Below are positions 1 through 8,905 of a stretch of DNA of 64,000 nt, piece by piece. This DNA is from JBBSDP01 sp038240605. Lineage in GTDB: Bacteria; Planctomycetota; Phycisphaerae; Tepidisphaerales; Tepidisphaeraceae. Below the pieces are notes generated by a model. That model ran no database searches, was not told the origin of the DNA, and saw only the letters and a list, made by a program, of their open reading frames with translations. The DNA lies in assembly GCA_038240605.1 (NCBI GenBank), contig JBBSDP010000004.1, forward strand, positions 87,095 through 151,094, written 5' to 3'. Positions within the stretch are counted from its first letter, which is position 1, and each line of letters starts with the position of its first letter. Position numbers and translations under genes: made by a program.

Positions 1-717
1 ATCTGCATGAGCGCCGGCTCGGTCGGATACGCGCAGCCGGACTATTCCGATCCCGCCAAGCCCTGGACCTGGCACCCCTGCTCGGCCAAGAACGGCGGAT
101 ACGGGCGCTTCACCCACGGACTGGGCTGGGGCGATGTGAACGGCGACAAGAAGAACGACCTGCTCGTTCACGACGGCTGGTACGAGCAACCCGCCAGCCT
201 CGACGGCAACCCGGAATGGAAATTTCATAAGGCCGACTTCGGCAGCGGCGGCGCCCAGATGCAGGTCTACGACGTAAATGGCGACGGGCGCAACGACGTC
301 ATCACCAGCCTTGAAGCCCACGGCTTCGGCCTCGCATGGTTCGAGCAGAAGGAAGACGGGACCTTCGAGAAGCACCTGATCATGGGCTCGAAGGCCGCCG
401 AGAACGCCCAGGGCGTCGAGTTCTCACAGCTCCATGCGGTTGACCTGATCGACATCGATGGCGACGGCCTCAAGGACATCGTTACCGGCAAGCGATTCTG
501 GGCGCATACGACGGACGTGGAGGCCAATGCACCCGCGGTCCTCTACTGGTTCCAGCTCGTTCGCAAGGACGGGAAAGTGGAGTTCGTCGCCCACAAGATC
601 GATGACGATTCGGGTGTCGGCACCGAAGTCATCGCCCAGGATATCCGTCACGATCACCACCCGGCGATCGTCGTCGGAAACAAAAAAGGCGTCTTTGTAT
701 TCGAACAGCAGAAGTGA
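1..717 (+). CDS. FG-GAP/VCBS repeat protein, 5'-truncated by the window edge
   Basis: The frame is open from base 1, and the ATG at 7 is probably internal, so only the C-terminal part is present (238 codons visible). At least three FG-GAP-type calcium-binding loops are visible (GDVNGDKKNDLL, DVNGDGRNDVI, DIDGDGLKDIV), each D-x-[DN]-x-D-G followed by a hydrophobic strand, as in beta-propeller blades. Proteins of this kind are common secreted, carbohydrate-associated or surface proteins in planctomycetes. The ligand cannot be told from sequence. The C-terminus (VFVFEQQK) looks like a natural end of a propeller blade. The next gene is convergent and starts its 3' end about 80 bp away. Confidence 0.8.
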   Translation: MCMSAGSVGYAQPDYSDPAKPWTWHPCSAKNGGYGRFTHGLGWGDVNGDKKNDLLVHDGWYEQPASLDGNPEWKFHKADFGSGGAQMQVYDVNGDGRNDVITSLEAHGFGLAWFEQKEDGTFEKHLIMGSKAAENAQGVEFSQLHAVDLIDIDGDGLKDIVTGKRFWAHTTDVEANAPAVLYWFQLVRKDGKVEFVAHKIDDDSGVGTEVIAQDIRHDHHPAIVVGNKKGVFVFEQQK

Positions 718-720
718 GGA

Positions 721-766
721 ATTGTCAGTAGTCCCAGGATTGTCAGTGGTCCGTTCTCAGTTGTCC
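721..766. repeat. Degenerate short tandem repeat after the FG-GAP gene
   Basis: Two near-identical 14-mers, attgtcagtagtcc (721-734) and attgtcagtggtcc (739-752), lie 18 bp apart, followed by a weaker third copy (ctcagttgtcc, about 756-766). The array sits between convergent genes. Its function is unknown. Confidence 0.55.
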
Positions 767-798
767 GTCGCACCAGACATTCGACGACCCCCGGCTCG

Positions 799-1209
799 CT
801 ATTCTCCGAACTTGAACGTGATCGGGATCTGGACGTCGGGATGTAGGCTGACCTTTACCGGGCAACCGAGGCCGGCGTTCTTCAAAAGCATCTGATCGTC
901 TTCGCTGAGGGTGGTGGGAACGTGGATGATGACGGTGAGACGGCTGATCCGCCGTGAGGGGGTCGCGACCATCTCCTTTGTCACCTTTGCGGTGGCCCGC
1001 CCCATGTCGATCCCTTTACGCTGGGCCACGATTCCCATCGTGGTCAACATGCAGGTCCCCAGTGACGTGGCGCAAAGATCGGTCGGTGAAAACGATTCAC
1101 CCTTGCCCATGTTGTCCACGGGCGCGTCCGTCAGCAACTTCGTCTTCGAAGGACCGTGAACCGCTGCGCATCGCAACTTGCCTTCGTACGCGATTTCAAT
1201 TTCCACCAT
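799..1209 (-). CDS. OsmC family thiol peroxidase-like protein
   Basis: This 136-residue protein has the size and layout of the OsmC/Ohr family: an N-terminal beta sheet, then a helix carrying the first redox cysteine in SLGTC-M (Cys53), and a second cysteine in GLGCPV (Cys116). Both conserved cysteines expected for hydroperoxide reduction are present. The family protects the cytoplasm against organic hydroperoxides; the exact subgroup (OsmC, Ohr or YhfA-like) is not resolved. The start ATG at 1209 is preceded by AGGAG on the coding strand. It lies 44 bp downstream of the RTX gene on the same strand, so co-transcription is possible but there is no functional link. Confidence 0.88.
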   Translation of the reverse strand: MVEIEIAYEGKLRCAAVHGPSKTKLLTDAPVDNMGKGESFSPTDLCATSLGTCMLTTMGIVAQRKGIDMGRATAKVTKEMVATPSRRISRLTVIIHVPTTLSEDDQMLLKNAGLGCPVKVSLHPDVQIPITFKFGE

Positions 1210-1253
1210 GGATGAGCTCCTGCGCGATGGCGATTACCGATTCTACCCGCTGG

Positions 1254-2108
1254 TTAGATTTTCGGCACGGCGGGTTCGCGAGTCGTCGGGACGATCAGCG
1301 TGTCCTTCGCGGGATCGTAGTTGATCGTCTGCGCCTTGAGGGTGCGGAGGAGGAAGGTGTTGTGTCCGGTTCCGCCGATCAGGGTATTGCGTCCGCTGAC
1401 GTCGCCGAGCACGTCGTTTCCGTTGCCGGTGGTGATCTGATCGTTGCCGGATCCGCCCCAGATGGTATCGTTGCCTTCGCCCGCAACAATCACGTCTTTT
1501 CCGCCGAGGCCGAAGACCAGGTCATTGCCGTCGCCGACGTGGATCGCATCCGCGCCATTGCCGCCGACGATCGTGTCGCGCCCGTCGCCCGCGTTAATCG
1601 TGTTGCCATGGTTGCCGCCGCGGATGGCATCGTTACCGTCGCCGACGGTGATCCGGTTGGCGCCGCTTCCGCCGACGATCACGTCATCGCCGTTCCCGGC
1701 CATGATCGTCGTGTCCCCGCGACCGCCGGAGAGCGTCGCGGGCTGGTCGCCCACGGTGATCTGATCCGATGCCCCGTGCCCGTCGACCTCAGTCGGAATC
1801 AGGAATGCGCCGATTGTCCCGACGGAAATGATGTTCGATTTGCTGCTGCCGACGACAAGCACCTTGGTGATCGACAGCGTGCGCGGGAACGACTTGCTCG
1901 CGGTCCGGGTGACGCCCCGGCCGGTCACCGACGAAACCATCACGTCGACGCTGAGCTGATTGCTTCCAAATTCAACGGTGATCGTGTTCGCGGCACCGGC
2001 GTCGGCGCGAACGGTGAGCAAGCCCGCGCCTCCCAGCGTCATGCTGGAAAAAAGCCTGCGGTGTTCGAGGGTTTCAAAAAATTCGGGTGCGGCATCAGCC
2101 ATGTACAT
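1254..2108 (-). CDS. RTX-type calcium-binding repeat protein with LEPR-XLL-like N-terminus
   Basis: This 284-residue protein begins with ETLEHRRLFSS (about residues 12-22), a variant of the LEPR-XLL motif found at the N-terminus of many large secreted planctomycete proteins. The C-terminal half is a run of RTX-like nonapeptides of the form GGxGxDxIx (for example GNGDDVIVGG, GDGNDAIRGG, GEGNDTIWGG), which would fold into a calcium-bound beta roll. No catalytic domain is visible, so it is probably a secreted or surface structural/adhesive protein. No classic signal peptide is present, and the LEPR-XLL-like segment may be the export signal. It is shorter than most family members. Confidence 0.85.
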   Translation of the reverse strand: MYMADAAPEFFETLEHRRLFSSMTLGGAGLLTVRADAGAANTITVEFGSNQLSVDVMVSSVTGRGVTRTASKSFPRTLSITKVLVVGSSKSNIISVGTIGAFLIPTEVDGHGASDQITVGDQPATLSGGRGDTTIMAGNGDDVIVGGSGANRITVGDGNDAIRGGNHGNTINAGDGRDTIVGGNGADAIHVGDGNDLVFGLGGKDVIVAGEGNDTIWGGSGNDQITTGNGNDVLGDVSGRNTLIGGTGHNTFLLRTLKAQTINYDPAKDTLIVPTTREPAVPKI

Positions 2109-2204
2109 CTCCTGTTAATGCCGCTATCGGCAAATATTACCGGACCCCGCCAGTCTGAACCGGAGGTCCGAAGCAGAATCCTGGTTACTTCTGCACGGAC
2201 ATGC

Positions 2205-3782
2205 TCATTCGAAGAGGGGCAGTTGCGCCGAATCCTCGGCGGTGCTCTGCACCTCGCCATCGGCCAGGCGCGTGAGCAACCGATCGCCGGGCCGAACTAG
2301 CGCCGCGGAACGGATCACCGTCCCATCGCGCTTTCGCGTCGTGATGGAGTAACCGCGCCGCAACACCGCCGCGGGGCTTAGCGCCCGCAGACGCCCCTCC
2401 AGCGCATCCACCCGCACAGCCCGTGCGCTTAGCCTGCCGGCGGCATCGCGGGCCAGCCGCTCCCCCAGCCCATCGACCTGTTGTGCGCGCAGCACCAGAC
2501 GATGCCTCGGGTGGCACTCGGCCAGGCGAGCACTGGCGCGGATGACCCGTTCACTTGATCGGCGCAACACCTGATTTTCGGCGCGAGCGAGGATGAGGGC
2601 GAGCCGGTCGACGCGATCCCGCCTGTCGCGAAGGACGCGCGGCAGACGTCCATCCAGACGGGCCGCCAGTTCAACGAGGCTGCGCGAGGCCGTCCGGACG
2701 CGATCGACCCACGCAAACTGGATCGCCCGACCCAGCCCGTCCAGATACTGCACGTTCTGATGGATCCGCTGAAGTGGCCTGCGAAACGTCTCGTGTCGAG
2801 CGATCGCATTCAAGCGATGGTTCAATTCCCCCAGGAAGGCCATCGCGGCGCGACAAAGTCGCAAACCGTTGACGTCGATCGTTTCCCTCGCGTTACGCCA
2901 GGGCGCGGTCACCACTTGCGCTGCTTCGGTAGGCGTGTGGGCGTGATAGTCGGCGACGAGGTCGGCGATCGAGACGTCCACTTCGTGACCGATCCCCGTG
3001 ACCACTGGAAGCAGCGACGCCGCCACGGCGCGGGCCACGACTTCCTCGTTGAACGCCCAGAGGTCTTCCAGCGACCCGCCGCCACGGCTGAGGATGATGA
3101 GGTCCGCGCCGCCCACTTGCGCTGCCGAGCGACCGAGGTGTTTCAAGGCTGCCGCGATCTTTGTTGCCGCCCCATCTCCCTGCACCGGCACCGGGTACAG
3201 GAGCAGCCGTATCCATGGAAAACGGCGGAAGACTTTCAACATGTCCTGGAGTGCCGCCGCATTGGAACTGGTGACGATCACGACGGTGCGCGGGTACGGC
3301 GGGATCGGCCGCTTGCGTTCGACGGCAAAGAGTCCTTCGGCTTCCAGCTTTGCCCGCATCTGCTGAAACGCGAGCTCGAGTGCGCCCTGCCCGATCGGCC
3401 GGAGCGTGGTCACGTAGAGCTGATAACGGCCCGTCTTGCCATAGATGCCGATACGCCCGCTGGCGAGCAGTTCCTGCCCATCCTTGATCGCAAACTTCAT
3501 CCGCGCTACGTCGGATTTCCACATCACGCAGTCAATGCAGCAATCCCGATCCTTCATCGTGAAGTAGAGATGGCCGGAGGCGTGATACGGCTTGGCATTG
3601 CTGATCTCCCCCCGCACCAGCAGCGTCTCGGGAATCCGCGACTGGAGCGCGCGCTCGATGCGCGCCGTGAGTTGCGTGACGCTAAGGGGGGCGCGTGTAT
3701 CACTTCCGGCCGGCGCGGGCGCCGAATCGGCCGGCCGCCGGCCAGCAACCTGTTCGCGAAACTCGAAAAACCCGCCGCTCAT
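2205..3782 (-). CDS. xseA: Exodeoxyribonuclease VII large subunit
   Basis: XseA is the catalytic/DNA-binding large subunit of exonuclease VII, which degrades single-stranded DNA in the cytoplasm. The protein has an N-terminal OB fold (GEISNAKPYHASGHLYF), the conserved core with RGGGSLEDLWAFN and TGIGHEVDVSIADLVAD, and HTPTEAAQ, followed by a long helical region and a C-terminal RRGYSITT segment. The frame is open to 3974, but that longer form would overlap the upstream permease gene by about 150 bp and adds an arginine-rich, non-conserved leader. The ATG at 3782 gives 525 residues. It follows the permease by 44 bp and may be read from the sugar-transport operon. No xseB is visible nearby. Confidence 0.93.
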   Translation of the reverse strand: MSGGFFEFREQVAGRRPADSAPAPAGSDTRAPLSVTQLTARIERALQSRIPETLLVRGEISNAKPYHASGHLYFTMKDRDCCIDCVMWKSDVARMKFAIKDGQELLASGRIGIYGKTGRYQLYVTTLRPIGQGALELAFQQMRAKLEAEGLFAVERKRPIPPYPRTVVIVTSSNAAALQDMLKVFRRFPWIRLLLYPVPVQGDGAATKIAAALKHLGRSAAQVGGADLIILSRGGGSLEDLWAFNEEVVARAVAASLLPVVTGIGHEVDVSIADLVADYHAHTPTEAAQVVTAPWRNARETIDVNGLRLCRAAMAFLGELNHRLNAIARHETFRRPLQRIHQNVQYLDGLGRAIQFAWVDRVRTASRSLVELAARLDGRLPRVLRDRRDRVDRLALILARAENQVLRRSSERVIRASARLAECHPRHRLVLRAQQVDGLGERLARDAAGRLSARAVRVDALEGRLRALSPAAVLRRGYSITTRKRDGTVIRSAALVRPGDRLLTRLADGEVQSTAEDSAQLPLFE

Positions 3783-3826
3783 GCGCGCGAGTATATCGAG
3801 CCGGTTTCGCGGGCAACAGCCGAGCG

Positions 3827-4909
3827 CTATGCAACGGACGTGGGAGCCGTCGGCGCGGACTGGCGGGCCAGGAAGCCTGCCCGGCGTGTGCGCCGCTTCG
3901 CCTGAAGGATGTGAACGACCTGATCGAGGATGACGGCGATGAGGATGACGGCGCCGATGACGATGAACTTCCAATTTTCATCGGGGTGCCAGAACTGTTT
4001 TACTCCGGACTTGTCGTGATAGGGAACGCGGAACATATCCAGCCCGTTCTCGATCACACGCATGATTGTCACCCCGATGACGACGCCGAATATCGTGCCT
4101 TCGCCGCCGCGCAACGAGCATGCGCCAAGGACGCAGGATGCAATCGCCAGAAGTTCGTAGGCGTTTCCGACCGTGTGGCCCATCTGCTTGATATAGGACG
4201 CATAGCAAACACCGGCCACGCCAGCGAGACCCGCGGAAATGACGTAAGTCGAAGCCTCAGTACGACGGACGGGGATGCCCGAATACTCCGCGGCATCGCG
4301 GTTGCCGCCGATTGCAAAGAGGTAACGCCCGTAAACGGTGAAGTGCAACAGGTAGGTCGCCAGGACGATTATGATGAGGAAGATGAGAACCGGATACGTC
4401 AGCAAAGGCTCACCATTCCAGTACAGGACGCCGCTGTTGGCGAACTCGTTGAAAGGAATATCGCCCAATCCCAGACTCCCGCCCTTCGCGATCGTCTGCG
4501 ACACACCCCGCAGCAGCAGCATCCCGCCCAGAGTCACGATGAACGGCTGAAGTCCAAGGCGCGTAATGAGCAGGCCTTGCGCCAAGCCAATGAGCAACAC
4601 GATTGCGAGAGCCAGCGCGATTCCGACGCCGATTGGCAATCCAAAGCCGATCGGCATCCCCATAGTGGTTTCGCCGTTGGATGAAAACTTGGCGATCATG
4701 ACCCCGGTCAATCCGACGAGCGAACCTACAGAGAGGTCAATACCACCCGTAATAATTACAAACGCGCTTCCAATTGCGAAGATGCCCAGCAATGCGATCT
4801 GCCGCGTTGTAAACAGCACGTTGTCATGGCCAAGAAAATCGCTGTTGGAAAACGCCAGCACCGTGCAAAGCACGACGAGCGCCACGAACATTCCAATTTC
4901 ACGTCTCAT
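3827..4909 (-). CDS. Sugar ABC transporter permease (RbsC/BPD_transp_2 family)
   Basis: This 360-residue inner-membrane protein has about ten hydrophobic segments and the family signature IITGGIDLSVGSLVGL. Two subunits would form the channel of a carbohydrate importer. Near the C-terminus a hydrophilic insert (about DMFRVPYHDKSGVKQFWHPDENW) interrupts the last membrane segments, which is unlike E. coli RbsC. A basic tail follows the last membrane segment. The start overlaps the stop of the ATPase gene by 4 bp (ATGA), so the two are translationally coupled. The sugar cannot be read from sequence; ribose, xylose and galactose are all possible. Confidence 0.93.
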   Translation of the reverse strand: MRREIGMFVALVVLCTVLAFSNSDFLGHDNVLFTTRQIALLGIFAIGSAFVIITGGIDLSVGSLVGLTGVMIAKFSSNGETTMGMPIGFGLPIGVGIALALAIVLLIGLAQGLLITRLGLQPFIVTLGGMLLLRGVSQTIAKGGSLGLGDIPFNEFANSGVLYWNGEPLLTYPVLIFLIIIVLATYLLHFTVYGRYLFAIGGNRDAAEYSGIPVRRTEASTYVISAGLAGVAGVCYASYIKQMGHTVGNAYELLAIASCVLGACSLRGGEGTIFGVVIGVTIMRVIENGLDMFRVPYHDKSGVKQFWHPDENWKFIVIGAVILIAVILDQVVHILQAKRRTRRAGFLARQSAPTAPTSVA

Positions 4910-6426
4910 GTGGTTACCATCGCCTGCGGCCCGGCTTCTCCGCCTGTCATCAACATAGCGATTCGCTCCTCCGTCAGCTCTTCGCGCGGGAGAATTCGGC
5001 GGATAGAGCGTTCGTACATGACGGCGACGCGATCGCTCATGCCCAGGATTTCTTCCATGTCAGAACTCACCATGATGATCGCAATTCCGTCGCTCGCAAG
5101 TGCCGCGATGTGGCGATAAATCTCGGCCTTGGCTCCGACGTCAACACCGCGCGTGGGCTCGTCGAGGATCAGCACCTTTGGCTTCATCGCCAGCCATTTC
5201 CCCAACACAACCTTCTGCTGGTTGCCGCCGGAAAGGTTCACGACCTTTCGACGTACGCTGGGTGTCTTGATCTGCATTCGCGTCACCTCCAGGGTGGCCA
5301 CTTGCTCTTCCTCGCCGCGCTGCAACCACATGCGCGGGCGGTAAGAGCCGATGTCCGGGAGCGAAATGTTCTGAGCTACCGTCATGGGCAAAACCAGCCC
5401 ATGTCGCTTGCGATCCTCCGGCACCAGGTACACACCGCTGCGAATCGCGTCACGGGCGCGGCGCGGCGTATACGGCTCACCGTCCAACCGCATGCGGCCC
5501 CCGAGCAGAGGCACGACACCGAACAGAACCTGCATCAACTCGGTGCGGCCCGCGCCGACGAGTCCGGCAAAGCCAAGGATCTCGCCACGGCGGACCTCGA
5601 ATCTGACCCCGCCGGGCGCGCCGGGCACCTGGAGGTCTTCGGCTTCAAATACGATCTCGCCGGACGCACGGCCACTCTTCTCCGGAAACCACGCGCTGAG
5701 CGACCGTCCCACCATCATCGCCACGATTTGCTCGTGCGTCGTCCCTGCACCGTTCAGGTCCCCGACGTAACGACCGTCACGAAGTACCGTGATGCGATTC
5801 GCGACCTCAAGCACTTCGTCCAGCCGGTGAGAAATGTAGACGATGCCAACGCCCGAGGCCCGCAGGTCGGCAATGATTCGGAACAACTGCCGCGCTTCAC
5901 CGAGGGTGAGCGAGCTGGTCGGCTCATCCATGATGATGACCCGGGCCTCTTGCGCAAGCGCCTTGGCGATCTCCACCATCTGCATCTGGCCAGCGGTCAG
6001 GCTGGACATCGACGCGGCAGCCGAAAAATCGAGCCCGACGCGGCGAAGCAGGAACTCCGCCTTGGCTCGCATAGCCGCACGATCGATCAGTCCAAACCGC
6101 GAAGATTCCATGCCCAGAAAAATGTTGCCGGCAATATCGAGGTTCGGGACCGGCATCAGCTCCTGGTGGATCAGGGCGATACCCGCGCGCTTCGCGTCGG
6201 CCACATTGGAAAAGCGAACCGGCAGGCCATTGAGTTGAAGTTCGCCACCGTCGGGGGTGATTACCCCACCGAGGATCTTCATCAGGGTGCTCTTGCCGGC
6301 ACCATTCTCGCCCATCAGGGCGAGCACCTCTCCCGCGCGCAATTCCAGGCTAACGTCGCTCAGAGCCAATACGCCGGGGAAGCGTTTGGTGATGCCGCGC
6401 ATGGCTAGTAGCGGGGAATTCATCAA
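4906..6426 (-). CDS. Sugar ABC transporter ATP-binding protein (RbsA-like, two nucleotide-binding domains)
   Basis: This 506-residue protein contains two fused ABC domains, the arrangement typical of ribose/xylose/galactose importers. Domain 1 has Walker A GENGAGKST (residues 39-47), signature SLTAGQMQMVEIAK and Walker B VIIMDEPTSSL. Domain 2 has a degenerate Walker A (GLVGAGRTE), a normal signature NLSGGNQQKVVLGK and Walker B LILDEPTRGVD. The degenerate second P-loop is usual for this subfamily. It lies 7 bp downstream of the binding-protein gene and overlaps the permease by 4 bp. It powers sugar uptake from the periplasm. Confidence 0.95.
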   Translation of the reverse strand: MMNSPLLAMRGITKRFPGVLALSDVSLELRAGEVLALMGENGAGKSTLMKILGGVITPDGGELQLNGLPVRFSNVADAKRAGIALIHQELMPVPNLDIAGNIFLGMESSRFGLIDRAAMRAKAEFLLRRVGLDFSAAASMSSLTAGQMQMVEIAKALAQEARVIIMDEPTSSLTLGEARQLFRIIADLRASGVGIVYISHRLDEVLEVANRITVLRDGRYVGDLNGAGTTHEQIVAMMVGRSLSAWFPEKSGRASGEIVFEAEDLQVPGAPGGVRFEVRRGEILGFAGLVGAGRTELMQVLFGVVPLLGGRMRLDGEPYTPRRARDAIRSGVYLVPEDRKRHGLVLPMTVAQNISLPDIGSYRPRMWLQRGEEEQVATLEVTRMQIKTPSVRRKVVNLSGGNQQKVVLGKWLAMKPKVLILDEPTRGVDVGAKAEIYRHIAALASDGIAIIMVSSDMEEILGMSDRVAVMYERSIRRILPREELTEERIAMLMTGGEAGPQAMVTT

Positions 6427-6433
6427 CTCGATC

Positions 6434-7483
6434 TCATTTTTTCTTCGTCAAGTCCGCAAGTCCTGCCCGGTAGTCTTTGACGTTCTGGCTGTTGATGACC
6501 TCGACGCCCGTGTCGATCTTGCCGTCTTTGATCAACGGATCCTTCAGCGCCTCTTCCCCTCGCGTCGCCAGGGCATAGAGAAGCTTGGAAGAAAGGTAGC
6601 CGAACTGGAACGGCTTCTGAACGACCGTGGACGTGATCGAACCCTTTTCAATCGCGTCGAGCGTACCCGTCTCGTCGTCGAATACGGCCGCCTTGATCGT
6701 TCCCTGCTTGCCGCTCGCCTCAACGGCGGAAGCGATCTGCGGGCCGTTGTAAGACCAGAGACCCACCATCATTGTCACCTCAGGATAAGCGGTGATCACT
6801 TTTTCCACGTTCGAGCGGGCGGCGGTGCGATCGCCGTTGTCTTCCTTCTTCACCTTGACTTCGATGTTGTGACCGGCGATCGCCGATTCGATGCCATTGA
6901 GCCGCTCCCGAGCGTTGTCGGCCGAGAAAGTCCCGACGAAGACGGCGATCTTGCCGCCCGACGGCATCAGCTTTACGATCTCATTGCCCAGCACCTTTCC
7001 CGCCTCGACGTTATTCGTGCCGATGTAAAGCAGGCGGTGAGATTTGGGCGCATCTGAATCGTGACAGATCACATTCGTCTTCTCGCAGGCGCGATTGAGC
7101 TCGGAAACCTGATCGGCGGGCGCGATGACGCTGATCGCAATCCCGTTGTAGCCCTGACTCAGCAAGTTCTCGAGAATCGCATTCTGCTCGGCGACCTGCC
7201 CGTTTTGCGGAATCTTGAAATCCACGTGAACGTTCGTCTCGCCCTCGAACTTTTTCACGCCCGCTGCCGCCCCGTCCCAGAATGGGCTGGGGTTGTTGAT
7301 CACGAAAGCAAGCTTCGGCGGCGTGCCGGGCGTCGCCTTAAACACATGGGTCGGTCCGTTGTCGCTGGGCGTGACCGGGCCGGCGCCCGGAGAGTCTTTC
7401 TTACGCGAGTCGCAACCGAGACCCGCAAAAATGACAGCGGCGACCGCGACGATGACGGTTCGAAATGGACGAGTGCAACACAC
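6434..7483 (-). CDS. Sugar ABC transporter substrate-binding lipoprotein (RbsB/Peripla_BP_4 type)
   Basis: The protein shows the periplasmic sugar-binding fold of RbsB relatives (NNPSPFWDGAAAGVKKFE at the N-terminus, VGLWSYNGPQIASAVEASGK in the second lobe). The chosen start is a GTG at 7483 (349 residues): it lies 8 bp after GAGGAG and puts a short basic stretch and hydrophobic segment directly before GLGC, making Cys24 a likely lipidation site. The upstream ATG at 7570 gives a leader with no signal-peptide character. It is the first transport gene of the set SBP-ATPase-permease, with the aldose epimerase gene 100 bp upstream on the same strand. The substrate is probably an aldose. Confidence 0.93.
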   Translation of the reverse strand: MCCTRPFRTVIVAVAAVIFAGLGCDSRKKDSPGAGPVTPSDNGPTHVFKATPGTPPKLAFVINNPSPFWDGAAAGVKKFEGETNVHVDFKIPQNGQVAEQNAILENLLSQGYNGIAISVIAPADQVSELNRACEKTNVICHDSDAPKSHRLLYIGTNNVEAGKVLGNEIVKLMPSGGKIAVFVGTFSADNARERLNGIESAIAGHNIEVKVKKEDNGDRTAARSNVEKVITAYPEVTMMVGLWSYNGPQIASAVEASGKQGTIKAAVFDDETGTLDAIEKGSITSTVVQKPFQFGYLSSKLLYALATRGEEALKDPLIKDGKIDTGVEVINSQNVKDYRAGLADLTKKK

Positions 7484-7583
7484 GATAGGATCTCCTCGCG
7501 ATGGGTTGGAAACGGACGCATGGGCGACGCGATTATCCACCGCGCGTCTGACCGAATTCAAATCGAACACGCACGCACGCTGC

Positions 7584-8738
7584 TTACTCAGTCGAAAAAC
7601 GATAAATGGTCACCTGGTGATAAGCCTCTCCCGGCCGCAGGATCGTCGAAGGAAAGTTCGGGTGATTGGGGGAATCCGGATAATGCTGGGTTTCCAGGCA
7701 GAAGGCGCCGTATTGCGGATAGGCGACGCCGTCCTTGCCCATGACTTTGCCGTCCAGGAAATTTCCCGTGTAGAACTGCATGCCCGGCTCGGTCGTGAAG
7801 ACTTCCATCACCCTTCCTGATCCAGGATCGCGGACTCGGGCCGCCCGCGTGAGCTCGCTGCCCCACTTATTCAGGACGTAATTGTGGTCGTAGCCGACCG
7901 GCGGCCCGCCGGACGCCTGTGAGATCCGCGCGCCGATTGGGGTGGCTTTCAGGAAATCGAGCGCCGTCCCCTTCACGCTCTGGATCTTTCCGGTCGGGAT
8001 CTGCACGTCGTCGAAGGGGGTGTACCGGTCGGCATTTACTGTCAGCACCTCATCGAGGATCGTCGGCGATTTCTCCGCGCTCAAATTCCAATAGGTATGG
8101 TTCGTAAGATTCAACGGCGTGGGGGCATCGGTCACGGCGCTGTACTCGATCTTCAGCTCGTCCCGATCGCTCAGGGTGTAGATGACCGTAACGTTCAGGT
8201 TGCCGGGATACCCTTCGTCGCCGTCGGGGCTGAGATGCGAAAACCGTACGGCGGGCCCGCCGGGGCTGGCCGTTTTTTCCGCTCGCCAGACCACCTTGTC
8301 GAACCCCTTCTTGCCGCCGTGAAGGCTGTTGGGGCCATTGTTGACGAACAGTTTGAATTCCTTCCCATCGAGCGTGAACTTCCCGCCCGCGATGCGGTTG
8401 GCGTAACGGCCCACGGTGGAGCCGAAGTACGGGCTCCTGGTCTCGTATTGATCGAGCTGATCGAACCCGAGCACCACGTCACCCGGGTTCCCTTTCTTGT
8501 CCGCGACGTGCAGTTCGGTCAGCGTCGCGCCGTACGTGATGATCTTCGCCACCGTTCCGCGAGCGTTGGTAAGCGTATAAGCTTCGACGGCTTTCCCATC
8601 CTGCGTCTTGCCGTATGGGGCCACCTGCACGCCCGGCGTGTAGACGGGCCGCGTGACCGTACTTGCCGAATGATGGCACCCCGTCATTCCGACAAGCAGA
8701 CCCGATGCAACCACGCCGATCAATTTCGCAAATGACAT
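7584..8738 (-). CDS. galM: Aldose 1-epimerase (mutarotase), predicted lipoprotein
   Basis: Aldose 1-epimerase interconverts alpha and beta anomers of sugars such as galactose or glucose. The family residues are visible: His140 in NSLHGGKKGFD, His214 in LTNHTYWNL, and the glutamate in FCLETQHYPDSPNHP near the C-terminus. The start at 8738 has AGGAG upstream and gives MSFAKLIGVVASGLLVG then a lipobox-like MTGC (Cys21), so the enzyme is predicted to be exported and lipid-anchored, which suits periplasmic conditioning of the sugar taken up by the adjacent ABC transporter. The longer frame to 9011 would run into the divergent esterase gene. Length (384 residues) fits exported GalM proteins. Confidence 0.93.
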   Translation of the reverse strand: MSFAKLIGVVASGLLVGMTGCHHSASTVTRPVYTPGVQVAPYGKTQDGKAVEAYTLTNARGTVAKIITYGATLTELHVADKKGNPGDVVLGFDQLDQYETRSPYFGSTVGRYANRIAGGKFTLDGKEFKLFVNNGPNSLHGGKKGFDKVVWRAEKTASPGGPAVRFSHLSPDGDEGYPGNLNVTVIYTLSDRDELKIEYSAVTDAPTPLNLTNHTYWNLSAEKSPTILDEVLTVNADRYTPFDDVQIPTGKIQSVKGTALDFLKATPIGARISQASGGPPVGYDHNYVLNKWGSELTRAARVRDPGSGRVMEVFTTEPGMQFYTGNFLDGKVMGKDGVAYPQYGAFCLETQHYPDSPNHPNFPSTILRPGEAYHQVTIYRFSTE

Positions 8739-8905
8739 GGACTCGTTCTCCTGCGATTTGTCTTCGACCCGCTTCCGCGCGCACATCGTAACGGAAATCC
8801 CATTTCGCATCACGTTGCGCCGCGGTTCAACAGTCACACGGCGGCCGGATACAATCTCCGGCGGCGCCCGGGACCCCCAACCTTCATGCTGATTCCATCT
8901 AAACC

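Noticed and set aside
954..2300. Plus-strand frame of 448 codons opposite the OsmC and RTX genes
   Set aside because: It is the antisense shadow of two well-supported genes; its residues show no domain and mirror the repeats of the RTX gene.
5110..6408. Plus-strand frame of 432 codons
   Set aside because: Antisense to the RbsA-like ATPase gene; arginine/histidine-rich and without known motifs.
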